Shown here in pieces: positions 1 to 5,325 of a DNA stretch of 5,346 bases. Each line of letters starts with the position of its first letter. Within the stretch, counting starts at the first letter, position 1. The stretch lies in contig UQML01000050.1 of assembly GCA_900542265.1 (NCBI GenBank), positions 1-5,346 of the forward strand, written 5' to 3'. The notes beneath the pieces are model-generated. The model was not told the DNA's origin and did no database searches. It saw only the letters and a list, made by a program, of their open reading frames with translations. The DNA comes from an uncultured Eggerthella sp. Lineage in GTDB: Bacteria > Actinomycetota > Coriobacteriia > Coriobacteriales > Eggerthellaceae. A program made the position numbers and the translations under genes.

Positions 1-55
1 TTAACTTAGCTTTATGTAACCAAAAGATAGGCCGCTGGATGCGGTGAGCAAAAGG
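1..55. repeat. Left arm of perfect 55-bp terminal inverted repeat
   Basis: These 55 bases are the exact reverse complement of the last 55 bases of the window. After base 55 the match resumes after a one-base gap for six more bases (CGGCTA) and then stops. The arm contains a small dyad, CCGC-TGGAT-GCGG, and a TAG(G)CCGC...GCGGCTA stem that runs just past the boundary. The repeat begins exactly at the window edge, so its outer limit is unknown and it probably continues outside. It could be the overlap left by an assembler at a repeat, one arm of an invertible segment, or the end of a mobile element; no transposase or recombinase gene is present. Confidence 0.95.
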
Positions 56-108
56 CGGCTAGGCAAGTGAAGCTAGCAGGGAAAGAAGAGGCGTAGGAAA
101 TAAGTCAA

Positions 109-143
109 GCGCGTCGGCGCGGCTCTAAGCCACGGCGGCGCGC
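109..143. other. GC-rich 16-position hairpin with triloop
   Basis: The arms 109-124 and 128-143 pair over 16 positions with two mismatches and one G-U wobble, leaving a three-base loop (CTA). It is markedly richer in G+C than its surroundings. The plus-strand bases that follow (AGGTTCTCCTTT) are pyrimidine-rich but not a clean U-tract, so it is at best a weak terminator for transcription entering from the left. It could instead be part of a structured RNA or a DNA-level dyad. Confidence 0.45.
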
Positions 144-164
144 AGGTTCTCCTTTGATTACGTA

Positions 165-313
165 CTCAAAACAAGCCTTGCGCTATACGTTAGAAACGCG
201 AACAAGTTTTCGTATTCCGTTGCTTTGAGACTGGTTAACCTCCTACAGGATAAACATTCTCTGAGCTTTGCGAATTTTGCAAGGAGAGATTGGCACGCTC
301 TTATTACAGGTTA
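165..313 (+). other. Nested complementary arms, possible folded RNA
   Basis: Two nested sets of complementary arms lie side by side. In the first, CTCAAA (165-170) faces TTTGAG (224-229), and inside it CTTGCGC (177-183) faces GCG-AA-CAAG (198-206). In the second, TAACCT (236-241) faces AGGTTA (308-313) and encloses a hairpin at 258-289 (TCTCT, CTTTGC, loop, GCAAGG, AGAGA). Individually the stems are short and such pairings arise by chance, so a structured RNA here is only a possibility. Confidence 0.22.
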
Positions 314-566
314 GCGATGTGAGTAATTTGTAGCACAAGAGCCTCTATGCAGGCGCATTTACGAGCGAGGAATCCTTCGGCTTCCTTATAGTGCATAGAC
401 GGTTCAAGACCCCACCTTTGTCAATCTTTCCTTACAAGCTTCGCAATTCAGATGCACCTTGAAAAAACAATACTAACAATTTTGATGACTTGCAATTTTC
501 CACCTTGTCTGAGTAACACCTACAGAGAGGGTTAAGAATTGCTTGTTCATACATTCTAGGCAAATG

Positions 567-613
567 AGATAGTGCTCGCTAATCAAGCGCCACACTGGGT
601 GTTAGCACTATCT
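567..613 (+). promoter_or_regulatory. Three-way-junction RNA fold in the permease leader
   Basis: A perfect 10-bp stem, AGATAGTGCT (567-576) with AGCACTATCT (604-613), encloses two small hairpins: CGCT/AGCG (577-580 with 586-589) and ACAC/GTGT (592-595 with 599-602). The result is a compact three-way junction ending 94 bases before the start codon. No U-tract follows, so it is not a terminator. I do not see conserved purine, TPP or other riboswitch core sequences. A cis-regulatory RNA controlling the downstream transporter, or a protein operator, are both possible. The second permease gene has no matching element at this spacing. Confidence 0.4.
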
Positions 614-639
614 GATTTGAACGACTCAAAGGGAGAGAA

Positions 640-667
640 TTGTCAAAACGTATAAGCCTTTTATTTT
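640..667 (+). promoter_or_regulatory. Weak candidate promoter for the first permease gene
   Basis: TTGTCA at 640-645 resembles a sigma-70-type -35 box and is followed after 16 bases by TATTTT (662-667), a four-of-six match to the -10 consensus. Transcription would begin near 675, giving a leader of about 35 bases and excluding the upstream three-way-junction fold from the mRNA. If the fold is a leader element the real promoter lies further upstream, so this call and that one compete. Confidence 0.2.
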
Positions 668-690
668 TAGAAGACTTCTCTACGTAATAA

Positions 691-700
691 GAGAGAGGGG
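691..700 (+). promoter_or_regulatory. Ribosome binding site of first permease gene
   Basis: GAGAGAGGGG lies seven bases before the ATG at 708 and supports that start over the in-frame ATG three codons later. The same RBS, spacer and first codons recur unchanged in front of the second permease gene. Confidence 0.75.
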
Positions 701-707
701 TTGATAG

Positions 708-2153
708 ATGGCTCTTATGAAACGTGCATACGGCGGCGTACAACCTTGTATTCGTTGTGGCGTTTTCCGTATCCGCATCCCATTTATCCACTTTAAGATT
801 TCTCCACCAGAAGTTGTAACAGGCCTCATGAATGCCTGCTCTTCTTATGGTGCACTCGCAGTACTTATCACTACTTTAGGCCTTGATCCTGAAGTAGCAT
901 GGGCGCTCGTTATTTTTGAAACTTGTATGTACACTCTAAACTGGGTTTTAGGTGAACCATCCATTTGTGGTTGGATTACTCCTGCTATGGCAATTATGGT
1001 TGCCTTCTTGGAAACCCTTGAACCCGGTGCTGCTCGCTTGCAAGCGATGACAGCAATCGAGTTGGAATTAGGTATTTTGTTCTTAGTGCTGGGCTTTACG
1101 GGTACAGCTAAGAAATTGAATACCTTAATTCCACCAGCAATGAAAGCTGGTATCGTTTTGGGTGCTGGTGTTAATGCTATTACGGTTCGTCTTGCACAAG
1201 GCGGTCCTATTGATACCGTAACCTGGGGTTGTATTGCAGGTATCTTCTGTGTTTACATGCTTATGTATTCACAGCGTGTTCGCAAACACATGGACAAAAA
1301 CCGTGTTCTCCAAGTTTTGGGTAACTACAGCTTCTTGTGGACTATGATTATCTTGATGGTTGTCGGTGGTATCGCTGGTGAATTCCACTTTAACTTCTCT
1401 GGCGAAATCTTCAAAATCCCTGATTTTGGAGCATTGTTTGCAACCTGCTCCCCATTCTTCATTGGATGGGCTGAGCCAAGCATGTGGCTTATGGCTATTC
1501 CTTACGCATTAGCTGCATGGATTATTGCATACGGTGACTTCATTACCGTTCAACAGCTTGGTCTCCAGGCTACTCGCGATGACGAATATATCGAGTTCGA
1601 TCCTAACCGCACCAATGTTGTTTGTGGTATTCGTAACGTAATCCTTTCCTTGTTTGCACCTTATCCTGCACTCGCTGGTCCTTTGTCTGCTCCTTACACC
1701 ATTGCGACTTATCAGCGCTACAAGCAGGCTGGTCGCCAAGGTATGGATTCTATTTACGACGGTGCTGGCACCAACTTAATCTTCACCGTTATTGGTTTGT
1801 TCATTTACCCCATTTATGAGGCATCACTTGCTGCATCAGCTGCTATTTTGGTTGTTGTTTTGATGCTCCAAGGTTGGGTATGTGCAATTATCGCGATGGG
1901 TATCGTTCGCGATGATCTTGATAAAGGTATTTCTGGCGTTATGGCCGGTGCCGTTATCGCCCGCGGTGCTGCTGTTGGCATTGGCGTTGGCCTTGCGTTC
2001 TATCTGTTCCTCTGCGACAACGACAAGATTCGTGAAGACTACGCATACAACAAAGAGAAGCAGCGCATTGAAGATGAAGAGACTGAGCGTCAGCTCCAGG
2101 CTCTCCATGAGCGCATGGAAGCATTCAAGCGTGGTGAACTTGTAGAAGACTAG
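708..2153 (+). CDS. Polytopic membrane permease, UraA/NCS2-SulP-like fold (copy 1)
   Basis: This 481-residue integral membrane protein probably imports or exports a small anion or nucleobase-like solute across the cytoplasmic membrane; the substrate is unknown. A basic N-terminus (to about residue 33) is followed by roughly twelve hydrophobic stretches between residues 35 and 434. Two proline- and glycine-rich segments, GEPSICGWITP (82-92) and APYPALAGPLSAPY (317-330), look like the paired half-helices that form the binding site in the UraA/SulP fold. A polar stretch with DPNRTN (298-303) precedes the second one, and AYGDF (274-278) sits where that fold carries its central helix. The protein ends in a highly charged, probably helical cytoplasmic tail (residues 437-481). 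It is a paralogue of the gene at 3557-5002: I count about 84 differences in 481 gap-free positions. I inferred the superfamily by eye; assignment to a named family is not secure. Confidence 0.8.
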   Translation: MALMKRAYGGVQPCIRCGVFRIRIPFIHFKISPPEVVTGLMNACSSYGALAVLITTLGLDPEVAWALVIFETCMYTLNWVLGEPSICGWITPAMAIMVAFLETLEPGAARLQAMTAIELELGILFLVLGFTGTAKKLNTLIPPAMKAGIVLGAGVNAITVRLAQGGPIDTVTWGCIAGIFCVYMLMYSQRVRKHMDKNRVLQVLGNYSFLWTMIILMVVGGIAGEFHFNFSGEIFKIPDFGALFATCSPFFIGWAEPSMWLMAIPYALAAWIIAYGDFITVQQLGLQATRDDEYIEFDPNRTNVVCGIRNVILSLFAPYPALAGPLSAPYTIATYQRYKQAGRQGMDSIYDGAGTNLIFTVIGLFIYPIYEASLAASAAILVVVLMLQGWVCAIIAMGIVRDDLDKGISGVMAGAVIARGAAVGIGVGLAFYLFLCDNDKIREDYAYNKEKQRIEDEETERQLQALHERMEAFKRGELVED

Positions 2154-2166
2154 TTAAGGGGAACCA

Positions 2167-2192
2167 CTAGTTTTTCATTGAAATCAAACTAG
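2167..2192 (+). promoter_or_regulatory. Small hairpin overlapping the terminator stem
   Basis: CTAGTTT (2167-2173) can pair with AAACTAG (2186-2192). The right arm shares two bases with the left arm of the following terminator (2180-2187) and the hairpin encloses most of that arm, so the two folds exclude each other. It has an antiterminator-like geometry, but being A+T-rich and downstream of the stop codon it may be fortuitous. Confidence 0.25.
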
Positions 2193-2217
2193 CCAATAAC
2201 TATTGATTTCTTTTTTT
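2180..2217 (+). terminator. Intrinsic terminator of first permease gene (proximal)
   Basis: GAAATCAA (2180-2187) pairs with TTGATTTC (2203-2210) across a 15-base loop, directly followed by seven T residues (2211-2217). It lies 26 bases after the permease stop codon. The stem is A+T-rich and thus weaker than the second terminator about 60 bases downstream. Confidence 0.6.
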
Positions 2218-2273
2218 GTCAATGATGATGAGATGAGTCGTGAACCTAGAACTTATCTTTGTTGATAAACAGG

Positions 2274-2320
2274 AAGACCCCGTAGTCTCACAAAAAGTGA
2301 CTTCTACGGGGTCTTTTCTT
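2274..2320 (+). terminator. Strong, probably bidirectional terminator between convergent genes
   Basis: AAGACCCCGTAG (2274-2285) pairs with CTACGGGGTCTT (2304-2315), with an inner TCAC/GTGA stem (2288-2291, 2297-2300) and an AAAAA loop. On the plus strand the stem runs into TTTTCTTTTT, an excellent U-tract, so it ends transcription from the first permease gene. Read on the minus strand the stem is the same and is followed by TCTTCCTGTTT, so it can also serve the reductase gene, whose stop codon is about 30 bases away. Confidence 0.9.
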
Positions 2321-2344
2321 TTTACCAACAAGAACGCGCTTTAT

Positions 2345-3286
2345 TTATGCTTCTAAATCATATTCTTTAATACGTCGCTCAATACCTTTAACGCATGCTA
2401 CAAGCACTTTATTAACCGGTGTCGAAATATTGTATTTCTCTCCATATCTGACAACAGCATCATTGATTACGGAAATTTCAGTCGGTCGTTTCTTTTCTAA
2501 ACTCTGCAAAATAGAAGGCTTAAAGTCATACGGCAAGTTTTCACGAGCAAGCTCAAGCACTTCATGCGGTGTCCGACCAGACGTCACAACACCTGCAGCA
2601 GCTGATACGTCGATTGCTTCTTGCACAGCTTTTTCAGCAGTTTCAACTAATTCAGGCATCTGGTACATGTCACCGTAAGGAAGTCCTGTGATGCCACAGA
2701 CTGCTCCTGTCGCAACGTTGATAAACAGCTTATCCCAAATTACTCCCATGATATTATCTGAGACTACCGTTTCCATCCCAGCAGCATTAAATGCGTCACC
2801 AATTTCTACAATACGCTGAGTAACGCTTCCATCAAGTTCTCCGATAAGGGTTTGTTTTCCTGGAATTGTCGCTTGCGTTTTACCAGGAGAAAGAGCCATT
2901 CCGCCTATGTAGGTCTTTCCCCCTATAACGTGCTCTTTTCCTACAATATCACAAAGCAAGTCTTCAGATCCTAGCCCGTTTTGCAAAGAGAGCACTACCG
3001 TATCAAGGCCTACAAGCTCCAAGCTCTCGCGCATCAGCGCTTCAGTATCAAAAGCCTTACACAAAACAATGACAAGATCACACGAACCAATTCCATCGGC
3101 ATTTTCATGAGCTTGTACTTGAGCGACTTTTTCTGTCCCATCAGGAAAAACTAGAGTAAGCCCTGACTCATTGATAACATCCATATTTTTCTTACGACCG
3201 ATCAAATGAACTTCATTGCCATTAAGCGCAAACGCTCCGCCAATTGTTGTTCCTAATGATCCTGCTCCAACAATACAGACTTTCAT
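2345..3286 (-). CDS. Ketopantoate reductase-family NADPH-dependent oxidoreductase
   Basis: This 313-residue cytoplasmic enzyme belongs to the PanE/ApbA family, which reduces 2-dehydropantoate to D-pantoate with NADPH in pantothenate (CoA) synthesis; relatives act on other 2-oxo acids. The Rossmann motif GAGSLG is at residues 7-12 and Arg31 matches the NADPH-phosphate-binding arginine of E. coli PanE. Lys77, Asn103 (QNG), Lys186 (WDKL), Asn190, Ser258 and Glu270 (PTEI) align with E. coli Lys72, Asn98, Lys176, Asn180, Ser244 and Glu256, so the active site looks intact. At the position of E. coli Asn184 there is Gly194, which may indicate a different substrate. Length is normal for the family. 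It stands alone, between two paralogous permease genes, separated from the co-directional one by a strong terminator, so it probably has its own promoter. No pantothenate genes adjoin it, and I withhold the symbol panE. Confidence 0.9.
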   Translation of the reverse strand: MKVCIVGAGSLGTTIGGAFALNGNEVHLIGRKKNMDVINESGLTLVFPDGTEKVAQVQAHENADGIGSCDLVIVLCKAFDTEALMRESLELVGLDTVVLSLQNGLGSEDLLCDIVGKEHVIGGKTYIGGMALSPGKTQATIPGKQTLIGELDGSVTQRIVEIGDAFNAAGMETVVSDNIMGVIWDKLFINVATGAVCGITGLPYGDMYQMPELVETAEKAVQEAIDVSAAAGVVTSGRTPHEVLELARENLPYDFKPSILQSLEKKRPTEISVINDAVVRYGEKYNISTPVNKVLVACVKGIERRIKEYDLEA

Positions 3287-3290
3287 AAAA

Positions 3291-3298
3291 CCCCTCTT
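3291..3298 (-). promoter_or_regulatory. Ribosome binding site of the reductase gene
   Basis: On the minus strand AAGAGGGG precedes the ATG at 3286 with a TTTT spacer. This supports the chosen start, which also places the Rossmann fold at the very N-terminus as usual for the family. Confidence 0.7.
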
Positions 3299-3430
3299 GT
3301 CCCCCTAGCCAATAGTTTAATGACGATTCTCACCGAGTAAACACATCGTACATAGCATACAAGACTCGCTGTTTTATCTTGAGCGCAACTCATAAATAAT
3401 GTATTGGTTTTAACATCATGAAAGTTGTCT
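3299..3430 (-). other. Reductase upstream region, promoter not clearly defined
   Basis: This 130-base gap between the permease terminator and the reductase RBS must contain the reductase promoter if the terminator is efficient. On the minus strand a TTTACT...TAAACT pair with a 16-base spacer is the best sigma-70-like match I see, but it is weak. No coding potential or strong dyad is apparent. Confidence 0.3.
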
Positions 3431-3477
3431 ATAAAAATAGAAATGCCCCGCGAGACTAAACGTCCCACAGGGCATTT
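3431..3477 (-). terminator. Strong intrinsic terminator of second permease gene
   Basis: On the minus strand the arm 3477-3462 pairs with 3456-3441 over 16 consecutive positions (three G-U pairs) around a five-base loop, and is followed by CTATTTTTAT (3440-3431). It starts 80 bases after the permease stop codon. On the plus strand no U-tract follows, so it acts in one direction. It separates the permease from the reductase transcriptionally. Confidence 0.9.
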
Positions 3478-3482
3478 CAATA

Positions 3483-3532
3483 AGGTAAAAGAATCACATC
3501 TTTTGGGCTAACGACTCAATTGATTCTTACCT
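3483..3532 (-). terminator. Weak upstream hairpin in permease 3' region
   Basis: AGGTAAGAATCA on the minus strand (3532-3521) can pair with TGATTCTTTTACCT (3496-3483) with a two-base bulge, or with just the inner TGATTC followed by TTTT. It resembles the A+T-rich first terminator behind the other permease copy in position and stem sequence (GAATCA versus GAAATCA), so both genes may end with a weak and then a strong hairpin. Confidence 0.4.
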
Positions 3533-3556
3533 AAAAGACACTGTTAAAAACTAGTG

Positions 3557-5002
3557 CTAGTCCTCAACAGCCTCGCCGCGCTTGAATGCTTCCATGCGCT
3601 CATGGAGAGCCTGGAGCTGACGCTCAGTCTCTTCATCTTCAATGCGCTGCTTCTCTTTGTTGTATGCATAGTCTTCACGAATCTTATCGTTATCAGACAG
3701 CAACAGATAGAGAGCGATAGAGGCGCCAAGACCTTGAGCAGCACCACGGGCAATGATGAAGCCTGCCATCATGCCTGTCATGCCCTTGTCGAGATCGTCA
3801 CGTACCAAGTCGAATGCGATCAATGCGCATACATAACCTTGGATGAGCAATACAACAACGAGCAATGCTGCAGAAGCTGCCAAAGAAGCCTCATACAAAG
3901 GATAAACAAACAAACCGATAACGGTGAAGATCAAGTTGGTACCAGAACCGTCGTAGATGGAATCCATACCCTGGCGACCGGACTGCTTGTAGCGCTGATA
4001 AGTAGCAACGCAATAAGGTGCTGACAGAGGGCCAGCAAGTGCAGGATAAGGTGCAAAGAGTGCAAGGATTACGTTACGGATACCGCAGATAACGTTGGTA
4101 CGGTTAGGATCGAACTCGATGTACTCGTCGTCACGAGTAGCCTGGAGACCAAGCTGTTGAACTGTGACGAAGTCACCGTATGCGATGATCCATGCCGTCA
4201 GTGCATAAGGTGCAGCCATGAGCCACATACCTGGCTCAGCCCATCCAATAAAGAATGGAGATACGGTTACGAACAATGCACCGAAGTCAGGAGCACGAAG
4301 GATTTCTCCAGAGAAGTTAAAGTCGAACTCGCCAGCAATACCACCAACGATAAACAGTGCGAAAACAGCCCACAAGAAGCTGTAGTTACCCAAGATTTGG
4401 ATAACACGGCTTGTCTCCATGTGCTTACGTACGCGCTGAGAGAACATCAAGGTGAATACTACCAAAAGACCAGCTAAGCAACCCCAGGTTACGGTGTCGA
4501 TAGGACCGCCAACCTTGAGGCGGACAACAACAGCGTTAACGCCAGCACCGAGTACGATACCAGCTTTAAGTCCTGGAGGCACCAACGTGTTCAGCTTCTT
4601 GGAAAGACCTGTGAAGCCTAAGATGAGGAACAAGATGCCAAGTTCGAGTTCGACTGCAGTTAATGCCTGCAAACGAGCAACGCCTGGCTCTAATGTTTCC
4701 AAGAACACGATGATAATAGCCATAGCAGGAGTAATCCAACCGCAAATGGAAGGCTCGCCGAGCAACCAGTTCAAGGTATACATAGAGGTTTCGAATACAA
4801 CCAATGCCCAAGCAACGGTAGGATCGAGACCAAGAGTACTAATAAGAACGGCAAGCGCTCCATAAGAAGTACAGGCGTTCATGAGGCCTGTTACGATTTC
4901 TGGTGGAGAAATCTTAAAGTGGATAAATGGGATACGGATACGGAGCAGACCTAAACGAATGCAAGGCTGAACGCCGCCGTATGCACGTTTCATAAGAGCC
5001 AT
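3557..5002 (-). CDS. Polytopic membrane permease, UraA/NCS2-SulP-like fold (copy 2)
   Basis: This 481-residue membrane protein is a paralogue of the one at 708-2153 with the same length and no gaps. It shares the basic N-terminus, the two proline-rich half-helix candidates (residues 82-92 and 317-330), the nearly invariant block 274-330 (three conservative changes) and the charged C-terminal tail. Changes cluster in membrane stretches, about residues 175-218 and 375-435, and are mostly exchanges among I, L, V, M and F. A few are less conservative, such as A163K, G398D and V423Q. This suggests the same fold and mechanism with possibly altered affinity, specificity or expression. Its leader differs entirely from that of copy 1 above the RBS, so regulation is probably separate. 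The reductase gene lies downstream on the same strand, beyond a strong terminator. Substrate unknown. Confidence 0.8.
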   Translation of the reverse strand: MALMKRAYGGVQPCIRLGLLRIRIPFIHFKISPPEIVTGLMNACTSYGALAVLISTLGLDPTVAWALVVFETSMYTLNWLLGEPSICGWITPAMAIIIVFLETLEPGVARLQALTAVELELGILFLILGFTGLSKKLNTLVPPGLKAGIVLGAGVNAVVVRLKVGGPIDTVTWGCLAGLLVVFTLMFSQRVRKHMETSRVIQILGNYSFLWAVFALFIVGGIAGEFDFNFSGEILRAPDFGALFVTVSPFFIGWAEPGMWLMAAPYALTAWIIAYGDFVTVQQLGLQATRDDEYIEFDPNRTNVICGIRNVILALFAPYPALAGPLSAPYCVATYQRYKQSGRQGMDSIYDGSGTNLIFTVIGLFVYPLYEASLAASAALLVVVLLIQGYVCALIAFDLVRDDLDKGMTGMMAGFIIARGAAQGLGASIALYLLLSDNDKIREDYAYNKEKQRIEDEETERQLQALHERMEAFKRGEAVED

Positions 5003-5009
5003 CTATCAA

Positions 5010-5019
5010 CCCCTCTCTC
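5010..5019 (-). promoter_or_regulatory. Ribosome binding site of second permease gene
   Basis: GAGAGAGGGG on the minus strand, seven bases before the ATG at 5002, is identical to the site of copy 1 and fixes the same start codon. Confidence 0.75.
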
Positions 5020-5025
5020 TTCCCA

Positions 5026-5072
5026 TGTAGATCTTGCAATCTACACGTATGTTTTATTAATCTCCTCATACG
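5026..5072 (-). promoter_or_regulatory. Two abutting hairpins next to the RBS of permease copy 2
   Basis: On the minus strand CGTATG (5072-5067) pairs with CATACG (5051-5046). Directly after it TGTAGAT (5045-5039) pairs with ATCTACA (5032-5026) around a TGCAAG loop. The two perfect stems can stack end to end, and the second finishes four bases before the AAGAGAG tract that contains the RBS. Copy 1 has nothing equivalent. The arrangement could modulate translation or stabilise the mRNA 5' end, or the dyads could be DNA operators. Confidence 0.4.
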
Positions 5073-5087
5073 AGTCGTGTAGCGATT

Positions 5088-5114
5088 CATATAACACTCA
5101 CCTACCACAGTGAG
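5088..5114 (-). promoter_or_regulatory. Candidate extended -10 with upstream dyad
   Basis: On the minus strand TGTTATATG offers a TG-extended, four-of-six -10 box (TATATG, 5093-5088). Immediately upstream CTCAC and GTGAG (5114-5110 and 5101-5097) form a dyad with an 8-base centre, placed where an operator could act. No good -35 box is found at the right spacing, so the promoter call is weak. Confidence 0.22.
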
Positions 5115-5164
5115 CTTTGTTAAACGTCATATGGATCGCAGCCCTATATGAAAAAGCAGAAACA

Positions 5165-5210
5165 ATAAAGCAGCTTTTCAACAAACTCCCCAGTAAGCTG
5201 AAAGCTTTAT
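5165..5210 (-). other. Bulged hairpin in the upstream region of permease copy 2
   Basis: On the minus strand ATAAAGC-TTTC-AGCTT (5210-5195) can pair with AAGCTGCTTTAT (5176-5165) with a four-base bulge, followed by TGTTTCTGCTTTTTC. It resembles a weak terminator for transcription entering from the right edge, or an attenuator in the permease leader if the promoter lies further right. Confidence 0.3.
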
Positions 5211-5278
5211 ATGCTATATGCCCTGCTGATTCAACAAAACATAATGCGAATTGGTTATTTCACATTTTCAAGGTGCGT

Positions 5279-5325
5279 AAAAGATAGCCGCCCTTTTGCT
5301 CACCGCATCCAGCGGCCTATCTTTT
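5279..5325. terminator. Terminator-like hairpin across the inner edge of the right repeat
   Basis: AAAAGATAGCCGC (5279-5291) pairs with GCGGCCTATCTTTT (5312-5325) with a single bulged base, giving 13 pairs and TTTT or AAAA at either end, so it could stop transcription in both directions. The left arm lies outside the perfect 55-bp repeat and the right arm inside it. In the left repeat the matching inner arm is reduced to GCGGCTA, so the full hairpin exists only here. Confidence 0.5.

Larger units (their letters stand above)
56..688. other. Gene-free, hairpin-rich region upstream of the first permease gene
   Basis: This stretch of about 630 bases holds no convincing gene. The only short ATG frames I found (14 codons from 347, 27 codons from 452) lack ribosome binding sites. 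It does hold several potential RNA folds: a 16-position GC-rich hairpin at 109-143, nested stems between 165 and 313, a small hairpin at 371-389 (AGGAA/TTCCT around a TTC-type loop) and a three-way-junction fold at 567-613. I recognise no tRNA, rRNA, RNase P, tmRNA, T-box or named riboswitch motif. It may be a long 5' leader, a non-coding RNA gene or a decayed region; the data do not decide. Confidence 0.5.
689..2153 (+). repeat. Left copy of a 1.46-kb inverted gene duplication
   Basis: This segment aligns without gaps to the reverse complement of 3557-5021. Identity is complete over 689-739 (51 nt, RBS to codon 10) and over 2043-2131 (89 nt, the C-terminal tail), and lower in between, where both silent and amino-acid-changing differences occur. 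Just downstream both copies also share CACTAGTTTTT (2165-2175 here, 3546-3556 on the minus strand in the other copy). The arms face each other across the reductase gene, so recombination between them would invert that gene. Confidence 0.95.
3557..5021 (-). repeat. Right copy of the 1.46-kb inverted gene duplication
   Basis: This is the partner of 689-2153 in opposite orientation. Bases 4971-5021 equal 689-739, and bases 3579-3667 equal 2043-2131, without a single difference, whereas the core between them carries many silent and replacement changes. Upstream of 5021 and downstream of the CACTAGTTTTT remnant at 3546-3556 the two loci are unrelated. Confidence 0.95.

Noticed and set aside
395..420. 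tRNA-like T-arm motif GGTTCAAGACC
   Set aside because: The flanking bases do not form a five-pair T stem and no acceptor, D or anticodon arms are found at the right spacing.
347..535. Two short ATG frames (14 and 27 codons) in the left gene-free region
   Set aside because: Neither has a ribosome binding site or recognisable composition; such frames are expected by chance.
579..791. Minus-strand open frame of 70 codons upstream of permease copy 1
   Set aside because: It overlaps the RBS and start of the permease and has no RBS; it is best explained as a chance frame.
3554..4024. Long plus-strand open frame antisense to permease copy 2, with a hydrophobic start also found antisense to copy 1 (1836-2108)
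   Set aside because: It is the complement of the charged, glutamate- and lysine-rich tail, which automatically reads as leucine- and phenylalanine-rich protein; no RBS precedes it and the sense frame is clearly the conserved one.
4914..5108. Minus-strand open frame overlapping the start of permease copy 2, possible leader peptide
   Set aside because: It begins at a GTG without a Shine-Dalgarno site, runs out of frame into the conserved permease N-terminus, and has no counterpart before copy 1.
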